Below are positions 32,144-42,419 of a stretch of 52,287 nt of DNA, in pieces. The number at the start of each line of letters is the position of its first letter. Position 1 is the first letter of the stretch. This DNA is from Clostridiales bacterium (lineage in GTDB: Bacteria > Bacillota > Clostridia > Lachnospirales > Lachnospiraceae), in contig JAAZDK010000158.1 in the NCBI GenBank assembly GCA_012512855.1, positions 1 through 52,287 on the forward strand. Reading direction: 5' to 3'. A model generated the notes under the pieces. It was not told the DNA's origin, did no database searches, and saw nothing but the letters and a program-made list of their open reading frames with translations. The position numbers and the translations under genes were made by a program.

Positions 32144-33076
32144 ATGGAAGAAAAGAAGAAAGGTTTTTTCGGGAGACTGGTGCAGGGGCTTGCAAAGACC
32201 CGAAGCAATATAGCCCACGGAATAGATGCAATTTTCAGCGGATTTTCCAGCATTGACGACGAATTCTATGAAGAGCTGGAAGAGATGCTGATTATGGCGG
32301 ATTTAGGAATTAATACTACTACGGCTGTGATAGAGGATCTTCGCAAAAAGGTTAAGGAAAACAAAATAAAGGATCCGGCCCAGTGCAGACAGCTTCTGAT
32401 AAACAGCCTGAAGGAGCAGATGCAGCTTAAGGAGGAGGCCTTTGATTTTGAAAATCAAAAATCCGTAGTATTGCTCATAGGTGTCAACGGAGTAGGCAAG
32501 ACTACATCTGTAGGAAAGCTTGCAGCCTATTTAAAGAACCAGGGAAGGAAGGTTTTGGTGGCAGCTGCCGATACCTTCAGGGCTGCCGCAATAGAGCAGC
32601 TTACCGAATGGGTTCACAGAGCCGGTGTAGATCTGATAGCCCAAAAGGAGGGATCAGATCCAGCTGCAGTTGTGTATGATGCAATTTCAGCCGCAAAGGC
32701 AAGGCAGGCAGATATTCTCCTTTGTGATACGGCCGGCAGGCTCCATAACAAGAAGAATCTTATGGAGGAGCTGAGAAAAATAGATCGTGTTATTGAAAGG
32801 GAATATCCCGAGGCATATAGGGAGACCCTTTTGGTTTTGGACTGTACGACCGGGCAAAATGCCCTGGCACAGGCCAAGGAATTTAACGAGGTGGCCGATA
32901 TTACAGGCATTATTCTTACCAAGCTGGACGGCACAGCAAAGGGTGGAATAGCCATAGCAATACAGGCGGAGCTTGGTATACCTGTAAAATTTATCTGTAT
33001 TGGTGAAAAGCTTGATGATATTCAGAAGTTTGATGCAGATGATTTTGTAAATGCCCTTTTTGAGAGAAATGATTAA
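32144..33076 (+). CDS. ftsY: signal recognition particle receptor FtsY
   Basis: GVNGVGKTTSVGKLA, DTFRAAAIEQL, DTAGRLHNK, LTKLDGTAKGG. Confidence 0.96.
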   Translation: MEEKKKGFFGRLVQGLAKTRSNIAHGIDAIFSGFSSIDDEFYEELEEMLIMADLGINTTTAVIEDLRKKVKENKIKDPAQCRQLLINSLKEQMQLKEEAFDFENQKSVVLLIGVNGVGKTTSVGKLAAYLKNQGRKVLVAAADTFRAAAIEQLTEWVHRAGVDLIAQKEGSDPAAVVYDAISAAKARQADILLCDTAGRLHNKKNLMEELRKIDRVIEREYPEAYRETLLVLDCTTGQNALAQAKEFNEVADITGIILTKLDGTAKGGIAIAIQAELGIPVKFICIGEKLDDIQKFDADDFVNALFERND

Positions 33077-33231
33077 TCAGCCTGCAGGGCCTTTGTTTTT
33101 ATTCAATCAGGAAGTTTTGCAGGGCTTTCTGTTAGAAAAACCTTCAATTACAAATGAGCAAAGGATAATTTAAAATGCAATGCAGAAAAATAAACAACGT
33201 GCTATACACGTAGAAAGAAGGATATGACATG

Positions 33232-34446
33232 ATGACCCTTGATAAATTTGAGGAGGCTGCCGAGATCGTCAAAAAAGTAATACTTCGTACGGATCTGGTA
33301 TACAGTGACTATTTTAGCGAGCAGACCGGTAACAAGGTTTATTTTAAGCCGGAAAATATGCAGTTCACAGGTGCATATAAGGTACGTGGCGCATATTACA
33401 AGATCAGCACTCTGTCTCAGGAGGAAAGGGAACGAGGCCTTATTACTGCATCTGCCGGCAACCATGCCCAGGGAGTTGCCTATGCAGCAAAGCTCTACAA
33501 TGCCAGGGCAATTATTGTTATGCCTTCAACAACACCGCTTATTAAGGTGAACAGAACCAAGAGCTATGGTGCAGAGGTAATTCTGTACGGAAATGTATAT
33601 GATGAAGCTTATCAGTATGCCTTGAAGCTGGCGGAGGAAAACGGCTATACCTTCATACACCCCTTTAATGATGAGGTAGTGGCTACAGGGCAGGGAACCA
33701 TTGCTATGGAGATTTTCAAGAACCTGCCTACAGTTGATATCATCCTTGTTCCTGTTGGTGGGGGAGGCCTTCTGGCAGGTGTTGCAACGCTTGCAAAAAT
33801 GTTAAATCCCAATATTAAGGTTATCGGAGTGGAGCCTGCAGGCGCAGCCTGTATGAAGGAATCCTTAAAGGCCGGTCATATTGTTACCCTGCCGGATGTA
33901 GATACCATATCGGACGGTACTGCGGTTAAAACGCCGGGAGATGTTATTTTCCCTTATATTCAGAAATACTGTGATGAGATAATAACTGTAGAGGATCATG
34001 AGCTTATCGTAAATTTCCTGGATATTATCGAAAACCATAAGATGGTGGTTGAGAATTCAGGTTTGCTTACAGTAGCAACCCTTAAGCATTTAAAATGCAA
34101 GGATAAAAAGGTGGTAGCAATATTAAGTGGCGGTAATATGGATATCATTACAGTATCCAGTGTCGTCCAGCACGGACTTATCCAAAGGGGAAGAGTGTTT
34201 ACGGTATCGGTGCTTTTACCCGACAGACCCGGCGAGCTGGTGAATGTAGCTTCAATTATAGCCAAGAAGCAGGGCAATGTTATAAGGCTCGATCATAACC
34301 AGTTTGTCAGCATAAACCGCAATTCAGCGGTTGAGTTGACCATAACCATGGAAACCTTCGGACATGAGCACAAGCAGGAGATATATCAGGCATTGGTTGA
34401 CCATGGCTACAATCCAAAAATATGCATGCCCAACAAGCTTTATTGA
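33232..34446 (+). CDS. ilvA: threonine ammonia-lyase (ACT-domain containing)
   Basis: YFKPENMQFTGAYKVRGAYYKI (PLP lysine region), SAGNHAQGVAYAA, GGGGLLAGVA, C-terminal ACT-like domain. Confidence 0.9.
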   Translation: MTLDKFEEAAEIVKKVILRTDLVYSDYFSEQTGNKVYFKPENMQFTGAYKVRGAYYKISTLSQEERERGLITASAGNHAQGVAYAAKLYNARAIIVMPSTTPLIKVNRTKSYGAEVILYGNVYDEAYQYALKLAEENGYTFIHPFNDEVVATGQGTIAMEIFKNLPTVDIILVPVGGGGLLAGVATLAKMLNPNIKVIGVEPAGAACMKESLKAGHIVTLPDVDTISDGTAVKTPGDVIFPYIQKYCDEIITVEDHELIVNFLDIIENHKMVVENSGLLTVATLKHLKCKDKKVVAILSGGNMDIITVSSVVQHGLIQRGRVFTVSVLLPDRPGELVNVASIIAKKQGNVIRLDHNQFVSINRNSAVELTITMETFGHEHKQEIYQALVDHGYNPKICMPNKLY

Positions 34447-34720
34447 TTATGTAACAATAATGTAACCAAATTCAGATTGAATGAGTTTACATAAAGCACA
34501 AAATATTAAAAAAGCGTTAGTACAAAAAGCTGAAAAACAAATTCGGATTGAAATGACTGTACTTAAATTTATTTGATTTTAACTTCAAAGATTTGGTTCC
34601 ATAAGAAAAACCTGAGACAAAAACCTGAAGAAAAATTCACTTTTATATGCTTTTATATAAGTTCGTTATTCTATATAAAATTTATTTAAAAATTCGTGAT
34701 TTTAACAATATTACAAAATG

Positions 34721-34749
34721 TTTACAGAATATGAGGATATTGCTATAAT
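34721..34749 (+). promoter_or_regulatory. sigma-A promoter with extended -10, enclosed by an inverted repeat
   Basis: TTTACA (34721-34726), 17-nt spacer, TGC-TATAAT (34741-34749); IR arms ACAGAATATGA (34724-34734) / TCATATTCTGT (34760-34770). Confidence 0.6.
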
Positions 34750-34754
34750 ACAAA

Positions 34755-34955
34755 TATCTTCATATTCTGTTATTTATGAATAGCAAATATCCGCGGATAA
34801 TCTGAAAGGCCCATGTGTTTCTTTGTGGTAGCTCTCTGTATTCCCTAATAGCTTCTGTTATACAAATTCGGAATAAGCCATTTGTAAAGGTTGAAGCCAA
34901 ACAGGCCAGACAAATATCAATAATATTATGTAATATGAATAAGAAATATTTTTCT
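34755..34955 (+). ncRNA. candidate ~200-nt rod-like ncRNA (6S-like)
   Basis: Downstream of the promoter at 34721; closing helix TTCATATT (34759-34766)/AATATGAA (34932-34939), nested GTGGT/GCCAT, TATTCC/GGAATA and TAATAG/CTGTTA helices, and a 3' T-rich end (AAATATTTTTC). Confidence 0.4.
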
Positions 34956-35039
34956 GATGCCTGCATTGTATAATATAAGCATTGTATAAGACTTTGGCGG
35001 AAAATTTGATACAGTAATGTGAGAGGCTATATATTTTTA

Positions 35040-35066
35040 TTGACTTTCTTGCTTAAATGATATAAT
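35040..35066 (+). promoter_or_regulatory. recA promoter
   Basis: TTGACT (35040-35045) and TATAAT (35061-35066); spacer is short (15 nt). Confidence 0.5.
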
Positions 35067-35076
35067 ATGAATACAA

Positions 35077-35088
35077 GAACGTTAGTTC
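35077..35088. promoter_or_regulatory. LexA/DinR SOS box
   Basis: GAAC-GTTA-GTTC just downstream of the recA -10; matches the Gram-positive GAACN4GTTC SOS box. Confidence 0.75.
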
Positions 35089-35110
35089 GAAACGGGAGGT
35101 TATTTGATTT

Positions 35111-36139
35111 ATGGCAAAGGATGATAAATTAAGAGCGTTGGAATCTGCCATAGCGCAGATTGAGAAGCAATATGGCAAGGGTTCGGTTATGAAGCTGGGG
35201 GATACGAATTCCAATATGAATATCGAGACGGTTCCTACAGGTTCTATTAGTCTTGATATCGCATTGGGACTTGGCGGAGTGCCAAAGGGCAGAATTATGG
35301 AGATATACGGTCCGGAATCCAGCGGTAAAACAACTGTTGCCCTTCATATGGTCGCTGAAGTGCAAAAAAGAGGCGGTATAGCAGGCTTTATAGACGCCGA
35401 GCATGCCCTGGACCCTGTATATGCCAAGAATATCGGTGTTGATATTGACAATTTATATATATCACAGCCTGACAACGGAGAGCAGGCTCTGGAAATTACG
35501 GAAACTATGGTCAGATCCGGAGCAGTGGATATAATTGTTGTAGACTCTGTAGCAGCCTTGGTACCGAAGGCTGAAATAGACGGAGAGATGGGAGACTCCC
35601 ATGTCGGATTGCAGGCAAGGCTTATGTCTCAGGCTCTGCGCAAGCTTACTGCGGCAATTAGCAAGTCCAACTGTATTGTAGTATTCATTAATCAGCTGCG
35701 TGAAAAGGTTGGGGTTATGTTTGGTAATCCTGAAACCACTACAGGCGGACGGGCCTTAAAGTTTTATGCCTCAATCAGGCTCGATGTCAGAAGAATTGAA
35801 TCTATCAAGCAGGGCGGAGATGTGGTTGGCAGCCGCACCAGAATAAAGGTTGTCAAGAACAAGATTGCACCGCCGTTTAAGGAAGCGGAGTTTGACATAA
35901 TGTTTGGTAAAGGCATCTCAAGGGAAGGTGATGTTCTTGATCTTGCGGCAGATTGCGGAATAGTAGTCAAGAGCGGTGCATGGTACGCATATAATGATGT
36001 AAAGATAGGTCAGGGCAGGGAGAATGCCAAGCAGTACCTTGTTGAAAACCCTGAAGTATTTGCTGAAATTGAGGATAAGGTAAGACAGAATTTTATGCTT
36101 CCGACTGCAATAAATTATAATAATCAGACTTTGGAATAA
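35111..36139 (+). CDS. recA: recombinase RecA
   Basis: [67 protein letters not shown]. Confidence 0.98.
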   Translation: MAKDDKLRALESAIAQIEKQYGKGSVMKLGDTNSNMNIETVPTGSISLDIALGLGGVPKGRIMEIYGPESSGKTTVALHMVAEVQKRGGIAGFIDAEHALDPVYAKNIGVDIDNLYISQPDNGEQALEITETMVRSGAVDIIVVDSVAALVPKAEIDGEMGDSHVGLQARLMSQALRKLTAAISKSNCIVVFINQLREKVGVMFGNPETTTGGRALKFYASIRLDVRRIESIKQGGDVVGSRTRIKVVKNKIAPPFKEAEFDIMFGKGISREGDVLDLAADCGIVVKSGAWYAYNDVKIGQGRENAKQYLVENPEVFAEIEDKVRQNFMLPTAINYNNQTLE

Positions 36140-36143
36140 TATA

Positions 36144-36196
36144 AAATTCCTTGTTGTATGGCAAAGCGGCATATAACAGGGAATTTATTTTTAATT
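36144..36196 (+). terminator. intrinsic terminator after recA
   Basis: AAATTCC (36144-36150) / GGAATTT (36180-36186) with inner TGTTgTATGgC/GCATATAACA, then ATTTTTAATTATTTTT. Confidence 0.65.
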
Positions 36197-36387
36197 ATTT
36201 TTACATTAAATTAATCCTGATTAAACTTTCCTGATAAAGCTGGCATTTTTATAGACATCAGGTATTTTTTAAAATATATTTTATTTTGACATACGATATT
36301 TAATTAATGGATACCGGTATTTATTGCAGCTCAAATTATTGCAACTCAAACCGGCACTACTTTATTGAAAGACGAGGAATATAATCT

Positions 36388-37017
36388 ATGATTATTACAG
36401 GACTGCAGGCAGATAAGGCAAAAAGGGTAAGAGTGTTTATTGATGGCAAATATGCCTTTTCCTTAAGCATAAATGAGCTAAATAATAACATGCTTACGGA
36501 GGGACAGGCAATTGATGATGGGCTGTATAATAAAATAATAGATGAAATTGTCTATCCACAGGCTAAAGCAAAAGCCCTGATGATACTTGAGCGTTCTGAC
36601 AAAACAGAGACAGAGCTCAGATTCAGGCTTGCTCATGCAGGCTTTTCGGATGATATAATTTTTAAGGTTATGGATTATCTTAAGTCATATGGATATATTA
36701 ATGATGAAAGATATGCCAGGATTTATATTTCTGCAAATAAGCAGAAAAAAAGCAGGCTTGCTATCAGATCCGGACTGCTGCAAAAGGGCGTAGCGCCTGA
36801 ACTCGCAGATAAGCTTTTATACCTGGAGTATAATGAAGATGAAGCTGTTGATTATGAGCTGGAAGCCATTAGAAAGGCAATAGCAAAAAAAGCTTCATCG
36901 ACTGATATATTTGATGACAGGAAGAAACAGAAGCTGATTGCTGCTTTGTGCCGAAAAGGCTTTGAGCTTGGGAAGATATTGAAGGTGATTGACTATGAAT
37001 ATAAAGAGGATATATAA
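36388..37017 (+). CDS. recX: regulatory protein RecX
   Basis: RSDKTETELRFRLAHAGFSDDIIFKVMDYLKSYGYINDERYAR; directly downstream of recA. Confidence 0.93.
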   Translation: MIITGLQADKAKRVRVFIDGKYAFSLSINELNNNMLTEGQAIDDGLYNKIIDEIVYPQAKAKALMILERSDKTETELRFRLAHAGFSDDIIFKVMDYLKSYGYINDERYARIYISANKQKKSRLAIRSGLLQKGVAPELADKLLYLEYNEDEAVDYELEAIRKAIAKKASSTDIFDDRKKQKLIAALCRKGFELGKILKVIDYEYKEDI

Positions 37018-37308
37018 GCATTCTGTCTGAAAAAGTATATAAATACTGCCTGTTTCTACTAAACAGCAATATATAATTTTCGCAACTGTTCTGTTGATTT
37101 TTTGTGAAAACTACACTGATATTTTCTACGAAAGTGCTAGAAAAAAAGGATTTTGACAAAAAAATTGTATAATTTAACATATATATCTGTTAAAAAAATA
37201 ACATATTTATTCACTTTTAAGCTTGCCTTTTACAAAAAGATATAATAAAATTAAAATCGGCAGAGAATGGTTTTAATATTAACTATAGAAAAAAATGGAG
37301 GGCTGAAA

Positions 37309-38745
37309 ATGAGCAGTACAGCACAACTGTCAGCAAGAGAGAGAATTACTTCTTTACTTGATGACAATAGTTTTGTAGAAGTTGGTGCTCTGGTTACAAA
37401 AAGAACTACCGACTTTAATCTACAGCAGACAGAAGCACCTGCTGACGGTGTAATTACCGGTTATGGCTTAGTTAATGGTAATCTGGTATATATATACAGC
37501 CAGGATGCATCCTCATTAGGTGGTTCAGTCGGTGAGATGCATGCAAGGAAAATCACAAATCTGTATGATTTGGCGCTTAAGGTTGGTGCACCGGTAATTG
37601 GACTTTTGGATTCAACAGGTTTAAGATTGCAGGAAGCCACTGATGCACTGAATGCTTTTGGTGAGATTTATAAAAAAGCAGCATTGGCATCCGGTGTTAT
37701 ACCTCAAATCACAGCCGTATTCGGTAATTGTGGTGGTGGACTTGCACAGCTTGCCGCTTTAAGCGATTTTTGCTTTATGGAAGGAAAGCAGGCAAGATTA
37801 TTCATAAATTCCCCTAATGCTTTGGCTGGCAATTATAAAGAAAAGAATGATACAGCAAAAGCTGCCTATCAGTCCAAATCCGGCCTGGTAGATTATGTGG
37901 GCGATTCTGAAGCAGATGTTCTGAACAAAATTCGCGATCTGTTAACCATTCTACCTTCCAATAATGAAGAGGATTCTTCCTATGATGAATGTTCAGATGA
38001 TCTTAACAGGTTGCTTCCCAATTTCAGTTCAGAGATAGCAGATTCCAAAAAAGCTTTGATAGATATATCTGACAATAATTACTTCTTTGAAATTAAAGCC
38101 GATTATGCAAAGGAAATGGTTACCGGCTTCATCCGTCTGAATGGTATGACTGTCGGCGCCATAGCCAACCGCACAGAGCTTACTGACGATTCCGGCAAGG
38201 TAATAGAGCGCTTTGACGGTACGCTTACAACAGCCGGCTGCTACAAGGCTGAGAGCTTTGTAAACTTCTGTGATGCTTTTAATATCCCTGTTCTTACTCT
38301 GACCAATGTAAACGGATATAAGGCAACAGTTGAAGAAGAAAAGAGCATTGCCATCGCTGCGTCAAAATTGACATATGCATTCAGCGAGGCAACAGTTCCC
38401 AAGGTTAACATTATTGTGGGCAAGGCATACGGAACAGCATATGTTACCATGAACTCCAAGCATATAGGCGCAGATTTGGTATTTGCCCTTCCTCAGGCCC
38501 AGATTGGCATGATGGAGCCGGATTTGGCGGCGCAGATTATGTATGAAAAGGAAGCTGAAGGAGTAAGGAAGGAAAAGGCCGCCGAATATGCAGCATTGCA
38601 ATCCAGTGCCGAGGCTGCGGCTAAGCGTGGTTATGTTGACAGTATAATCGAGCCCGAAACTGTCCGCAAGCATGCCATCTACTCATTCGAAATGCTGTTT
38701 ACCAAAAGTGAGTCTAAGCCGTACAAGAAGCATGGCACAGTATAG
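37309..38745 (+). CDS. mmdA: carboxyltransferase (MmdA / 12S-type decarboxylase alpha subunit)
   Basis: SARERITSLLDDNSFVEVGALV, GGSVGEMHARKI, GGGLAQLAALSDF, C-terminal carboxyltransferase domain. Confidence 0.88.
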   Translation: MSSTAQLSARERITSLLDDNSFVEVGALVTKRTTDFNLQQTEAPADGVITGYGLVNGNLVYIYSQDASSLGGSVGEMHARKITNLYDLALKVGAPVIGLLDSTGLRLQEATDALNAFGEIYKKAALASGVIPQITAVFGNCGGGLAQLAALSDFCFMEGKQARLFINSPNALAGNYKEKNDTAKAAYQSKSGLVDYVGDSEADVLNKIRDLLTILPSNNEEDSSYDECSDDLNRLLPNFSSEIADSKKALIDISDNNYFFEIKADYAKEMVTGFIRLNGMTVGAIANRTELTDDSGKVIERFDGTLTTAGCYKAESFVNFCDAFNIPVLTLTNVNGYKATVEEEKSIAIAASKLTYAFSEATVPKVNIIVGKAYGTAYVTMNSKHIGADLVFALPQAQIGMMEPDLAAQIMYEKEAEGVRKEKAAEYAALQSSAEAAAKRGYVDSIIEPETVRKHAIYSFEMLFTKSESKPYKKHGTV

Positions 38746-38759
38746 GATGAGGTGAGCAT

Positions 38760-39176
38760 ATGGATATATTATTAAACAAGACAGTTAATCAGGCAGTGCT
38801 ACTGGTTGGAAATGCGGATAAAAATTTGGGAGAGGAAATAAAGTATGCCGCACTGAATACACTGGTCGGTATGTCTGTAGTATTTGGAGTATTAATATTA
38901 CTTATAATTGTGATTTCACTCTTTAAGTTTATACCGGCTCTTCAGAGCAAGTTCAGTAAAAAAGCAGAAGATACTTCCGAAGGTGAAGCAATTGATGCCG
39001 AGCAGGCTCAGTTTGTATCACAGGAAGCAGAAGAGGAAGAGCTTGTTGACGATTATGAGCTTGTTGCTGTAATTACCGCAGCCATATATGCTTCCATGGG
39101 TACTGAAGTACCTGCAGATGGTCTGGTGGTAAGATCCATCAGAAGAATAGGCAAAAGAAACCGGCTTAATGCTTAA
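38760..39176 (+). CDS. OadG-family sodium pump decarboxylase gamma subunit
   Basis: Single TM (LVGMSVVFGVLILLIIVISLFKF), acidic linker, ELVAVITAAIYAS. Confidence 0.85.
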   Translation: MDILLNKTVNQAVLLVGNADKNLGEEIKYAALNTLVGMSVVFGVLILLIIVISLFKFIPALQSKFSKKAEDTSEGEAIDAEQAQFVSQEAEEEELVDDYELVAVITAAIYASMGTEVPADGLVVRSIRRIGKRNRLNA

Positions 39177-39218
39177 GTAACAATATTCGTGATGACAAAT
39201 AACAAGGAGGATTCAATA

Positions 39219-39620
39219 ATGAAGACTTATACAATAACAGTTAATGGCAATGTATATAATGTTACAGTAGAAGAGGGGACTGTAAGTGCTCCTGCCGCTG
39301 CAGCTGCTCCTGTAGCTCAGGCTGCCCCGGCACCTGCACCCGCACCCGCTCCCAAGGCCGCTCCTGCAGCACCTAAAGCTGCTCCTGCAAGCGGTGGCGC
39401 TGCAGGCAATATCAAGGTTAACTCACCCATGCCCGGCAAAATTATATCCATTAAAGCCAATATCGGTGACAAATTAAAGAAAGGTGATGTTATCCTTATT
39501 CTTGAGGCAATGAAGATGGAGAACGAGATAGTAGCTCCTTCCGATGGTACAGTTGCCAGCATCAATGTTACTCCAGGACAGGCAGTTGAAGCCGGAACTT
39601 TGCTTGCCACATTAAATTAA
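39219..39620 (+). CDS. biotin carboxyl carrier protein with Ala/Pro linker
   Basis: ILEAMKMENEIVAPSDGTV biotinylation motif; APAPAPAPKAAPAAPKAAPA linker; start trimmed to ATG 39219. Confidence 0.95.
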   Translation: MKTYTITVNGNVYNVTVEEGTVSAPAAAAAPVAQAAPAPAPAPAPKAAPAAPKAAPASGGAAGNIKVNSPMPGKIISIKANIGDKLKKGDVILILEAMKMENEIVAPSDGTVASINVTPGQAVEAGTLLATLN

Positions 39621-39686
39621 TCGGGTTTTGCATTATCTTATTAAGATTACAGCAATTTACCCCAGAAAAATGGGAGGAGTCGACAA

Positions 39687-40844
39687 ATGTCTTACTTTTT
39701 AGATGCAATATCCAGACTTATAGATAATTCTGCATTTTCAATGCTAACCTATAAGAATGTAATAATGATATTAGTAGCTTGTTTTTTCCTTTACCTGGCA
39801 ATCAGAAAGGGATATGAGCCTTTACTATTAATACCTATTTCCTTTGGAATGCTGCTGGTAAATTTGTTTCCCGGAATAATGGCGCCGGCCGTTTACAATC
39901 CGGATGGCAGTTTACAGACACCTGCAGGTTTATTGCATTATTTCTACCTGGGTGATGAGCATGGTATATGGCCATCCCTCATATTCCTTGGTGTTGGTGC
40001 CTTAACCGATTTCGGCCCCTTGATCGCCAATCCGATAAGTCTTTTATTGGGAGCAGCAGCCCAGTTCGGTATATATGCAGCTTACTTCATTGCCGTATTG
40101 TTAGGCTTTAATGGTGGAGAAGCAGCTTCAATAGGTATTATCGGTGGTGCAGACGGTCCTACATCCATTTATCTTGCAACCAGACTGGCACCCCATCTCT
40201 TAGGGCCGATAGCTGTATCAGCATATTCTTATATGTCGCTGGTTCCTATTATACAGCCACCTATTATGAAATTATTGACAACCAAAAAAGAGCGTGCCGT
40301 CAAAATGGAGCAGTTAAGACCGGTATCCAAGCTGGAGAAGATCTTATTCCCGATTATAGTTACAATCGTAGTTGTTCTCTTGCTGCCAGATATGGCACCC
40401 TTGATTGGTATGCTGATGCTGGGTAATCTTTTCAGAGAATGTGCTGTGGTTGATCATTTAACTGAAACCGCATCCAACACTATGATGTATACAGTAGTTA
40501 TATTGCTTGGTACATCCGTTGGAGCTACAACAAGCGCTGAAGTGTTCCTTACCCTGGATACATTAAAGATTCTGGGACTTGGCCTTGTTGCATTCGGCTT
40601 CGGTACGGCGTCAGGCGTCTTGTTAGGAAAGGTAATGTGCAAATTATCCGGCGGTAAGATCAACCCGTTGATCGGTTCGGCCGGTGTATCTGCGGTTCCT
40701 ATGGCAGCTCGTGTGTCACAGAAGGTGGGTGCTGAGACTGATCCTACAAACTATTTATTGATGCATGCTATGGGTCCGAATGTTGCCGGTGTTATAGGTA
40801 CAGCGGTAGCAGCCGGAGTATTCCTTGCCATATTTGGTAAATAA
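39687..40844 (+). CDS. sodium ion-translocating decarboxylase beta subunit
   Basis: Polytopic; GIIGGADGPTSIYLATRLAPHLLG, SAGVSAVPMAARVSQKVGAETDPTNYLLMHAMGPNVAGVIG. Confidence 0.95.
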   Translation: MSYFLDAISRLIDNSAFSMLTYKNVIMILVACFFLYLAIRKGYEPLLLIPISFGMLLVNLFPGIMAPAVYNPDGSLQTPAGLLHYFYLGDEHGIWPSLIFLGVGALTDFGPLIANPISLLLGAAAQFGIYAAYFIAVLLGFNGGEAASIGIIGGADGPTSIYLATRLAPHLLGPIAVSAYSYMSLVPIIQPPIMKLLTTKKERAVKMEQLRPVSKLEKILFPIIVTIVVVLLLPDMAPLIGMLMLGNLFRECAVVDHLTETASNTMMYTVVILLGTSVGATTSAEVFLTLDTLKILGLGLVAFGFGTASGVLLGKVMCKLSGGKINPLIGSAGVSAVPMAARVSQKVGAETDPTNYLLMHAMGPNVAGVIGTAVAAGVFLAIFGK

Positions 40845-40879
40845 TAATTGTTTTATTTGAAAATTCAGGAGGTAGAAGA

Positions 40880-42292
40880 ATGGCAGACCAAGTAAAAAGA
40901 CCGGTTAAAATAACCGAGACGATATTACGTGATGCCCACCAGTCCCTGATTGCCACAAGAATGTCTACTGAAGATATGCTTCCGATTCTTGAGACAATGG
41001 ACAAAGTTGGTTATCATGCAGTGGAATGCTGGGGCGGTGCAACCTTTGACGCTTCCCTGCGTTTCTTAAAGGAAGATCCATGGGAAAGGCTTCGCAAAAT
41101 AAGAAAAGGCTTTAAAAATACAAAGCTCCAGATGCTGTTCAGAGGACAAAACATCCTCGGATACCGTCACTATGCAGATGATGTAGTTGAATATTTTGTA
41201 CAGAAATCAATAGCAAACGGAATAGATATAATCCGTATATTTGATGCACTTAATGATCTTCGCAACCTTGAATGTGCGGTAAGGGCCACCAACAAGGAAA
41301 ATGGCCATGCGCAGATTGCTATATCATATACCCTCGGAGATGCATATACCGTTGATTATTATGTAGATCTTGCCAAGAAAATTGAAGAGATGGGTGCATC
41401 CTCCATATGTATCAAGGATATGGCAGGTCTTTTGGTACCTTATGAGGCCACCAAGCTTGTTAGCGCTTTAAAGGCTGCAGTTAAAATACCGATTGATCTT
41501 CATACACATTACACCAGCGGTGTTGCCAGCATGACCTACATGAAGGCAGTAGAGGCCGGCTGCGATATTATTGATACAGCTATTTCACCCTTCGCTTTGG
41601 GTACAAGCCAGCCTGCAACAGAGGTTATGGTAGAAACCTTCAAGGGAACTCCATACGATACAGGTATTGATCAGAATCTCCTGTCACAGATTGCTGAGTA
41701 TTTCCGTCCAATCCGTGACAAGGCACTTGAAACAGGCCTGTTAAATCCCAAGGTTATGGGTGTTGATATCAAGACCCTCCTGTACCAGGTACCTGGCGGT
41801 ATGCTTTCCAACCTTGTATCACAGTTAAAGGAAGCCCATCAGGAGGATAAGTATTATGAGGTACTGCAAGAGGTTCCTCGTGTTCGTAAGGACTTCGGTG
41901 AGCCTCCGCTTGTTACTCCTTCAAGCCAGATAGTTGGTACACAGGCAGTACTTAACGTTATTGCCGGTGAACGTTACAAGATGGTAACAAAAGAAACCAA
42001 GGCCTTGTTGTCAGGTGAATATGGCCAGACTGTTAAGCCCTTCAACAAGGAGGTTCAGAAGAAGGTTATCGGTGATAAGAAGCCTATTACCTGCCGTCCG
42101 GCCGATTTAATAGAGCCTGAGCTTAAGAAGATTGAAAGCGAAATTGCCGAATGGAAGCAGCAGGATGAGGACGTTCTGACCTACGCCCTGTTCCCTCAGG
42201 TAGCACTTGATTTCTTTAAGTATCGTCAGGCACAGCAGACAGGTGTTGATGTAAACGCTGCAGACAAAGAAAATAAAGCGTATCCGGTTTAA
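40880..42292 (+). CDS. oxaloacetate decarboxylase alpha / transcarboxylase 5S-type carboxyltransferase lacking a biotinyl domain
   Basis: KITETILRDAHQSLIATRMSTEDMLPI, FDALNDLRNLE, SICIKDMAGLLVPYEA; no MKM motif at C-terminus. Confidence 0.9.
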   Translation: MADQVKRPVKITETILRDAHQSLIATRMSTEDMLPILETMDKVGYHAVECWGGATFDASLRFLKEDPWERLRKIRKGFKNTKLQMLFRGQNILGYRHYADDVVEYFVQKSIANGIDIIRIFDALNDLRNLECAVRATNKENGHAQIAISYTLGDAYTVDYYVDLAKKIEEMGASSICIKDMAGLLVPYEATKLVSALKAAVKIPIDLHTHYTSGVASMTYMKAVEAGCDIIDTAISPFALGTSQPATEVMVETFKGTPYDTGIDQNLLSQIAEYFRPIRDKALETGLLNPKVMGVDIKTLLYQVPGGMLSNLVSQLKEAHQEDKYYEVLQEVPRVRKDFGEPPLVTPSSQIVGTQAVLNVIAGERYKMVTKETKALLSGEYGQTVKPFNKEVQKKVIGDKKPITCRPADLIEPELKKIESEIAEWKQQDEDVLTYALFPQVALDFFKYRQAQQTGVDVNAADKENKAYPV

Positions 42293-42313
42293 TAATATAG
42301 CTATGTTTATTAG

Positions 42314-42344
42314 AGGGATAGGTAAAAGCCTATCCCTTTATTTA
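42314..42344 (+). terminator. intrinsic terminator of the Na+-pump operon
   Basis: AGGGATAGG TAAAAG CCTATCCCT TTATTT. Confidence 0.8.
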
Positions 42345-42419
42345 TATGCCCATACTGGCGCAACCCCTCTCCATTGCTTTGTATATAACAATTTAAATAT
42401 GTAAAGAATAGTTATAATA

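Noticed and set aside
33077-33231. T-box leader upstream of ilvA
   Set aside because: Too short and no T-box core or specifier-like structure seen.
39290-39400. Ala/Pro-rich repetitive stretch in the BCCP gene
   Set aside because: Typical flexible linker of biotin carrier proteins, not a novel repeat.
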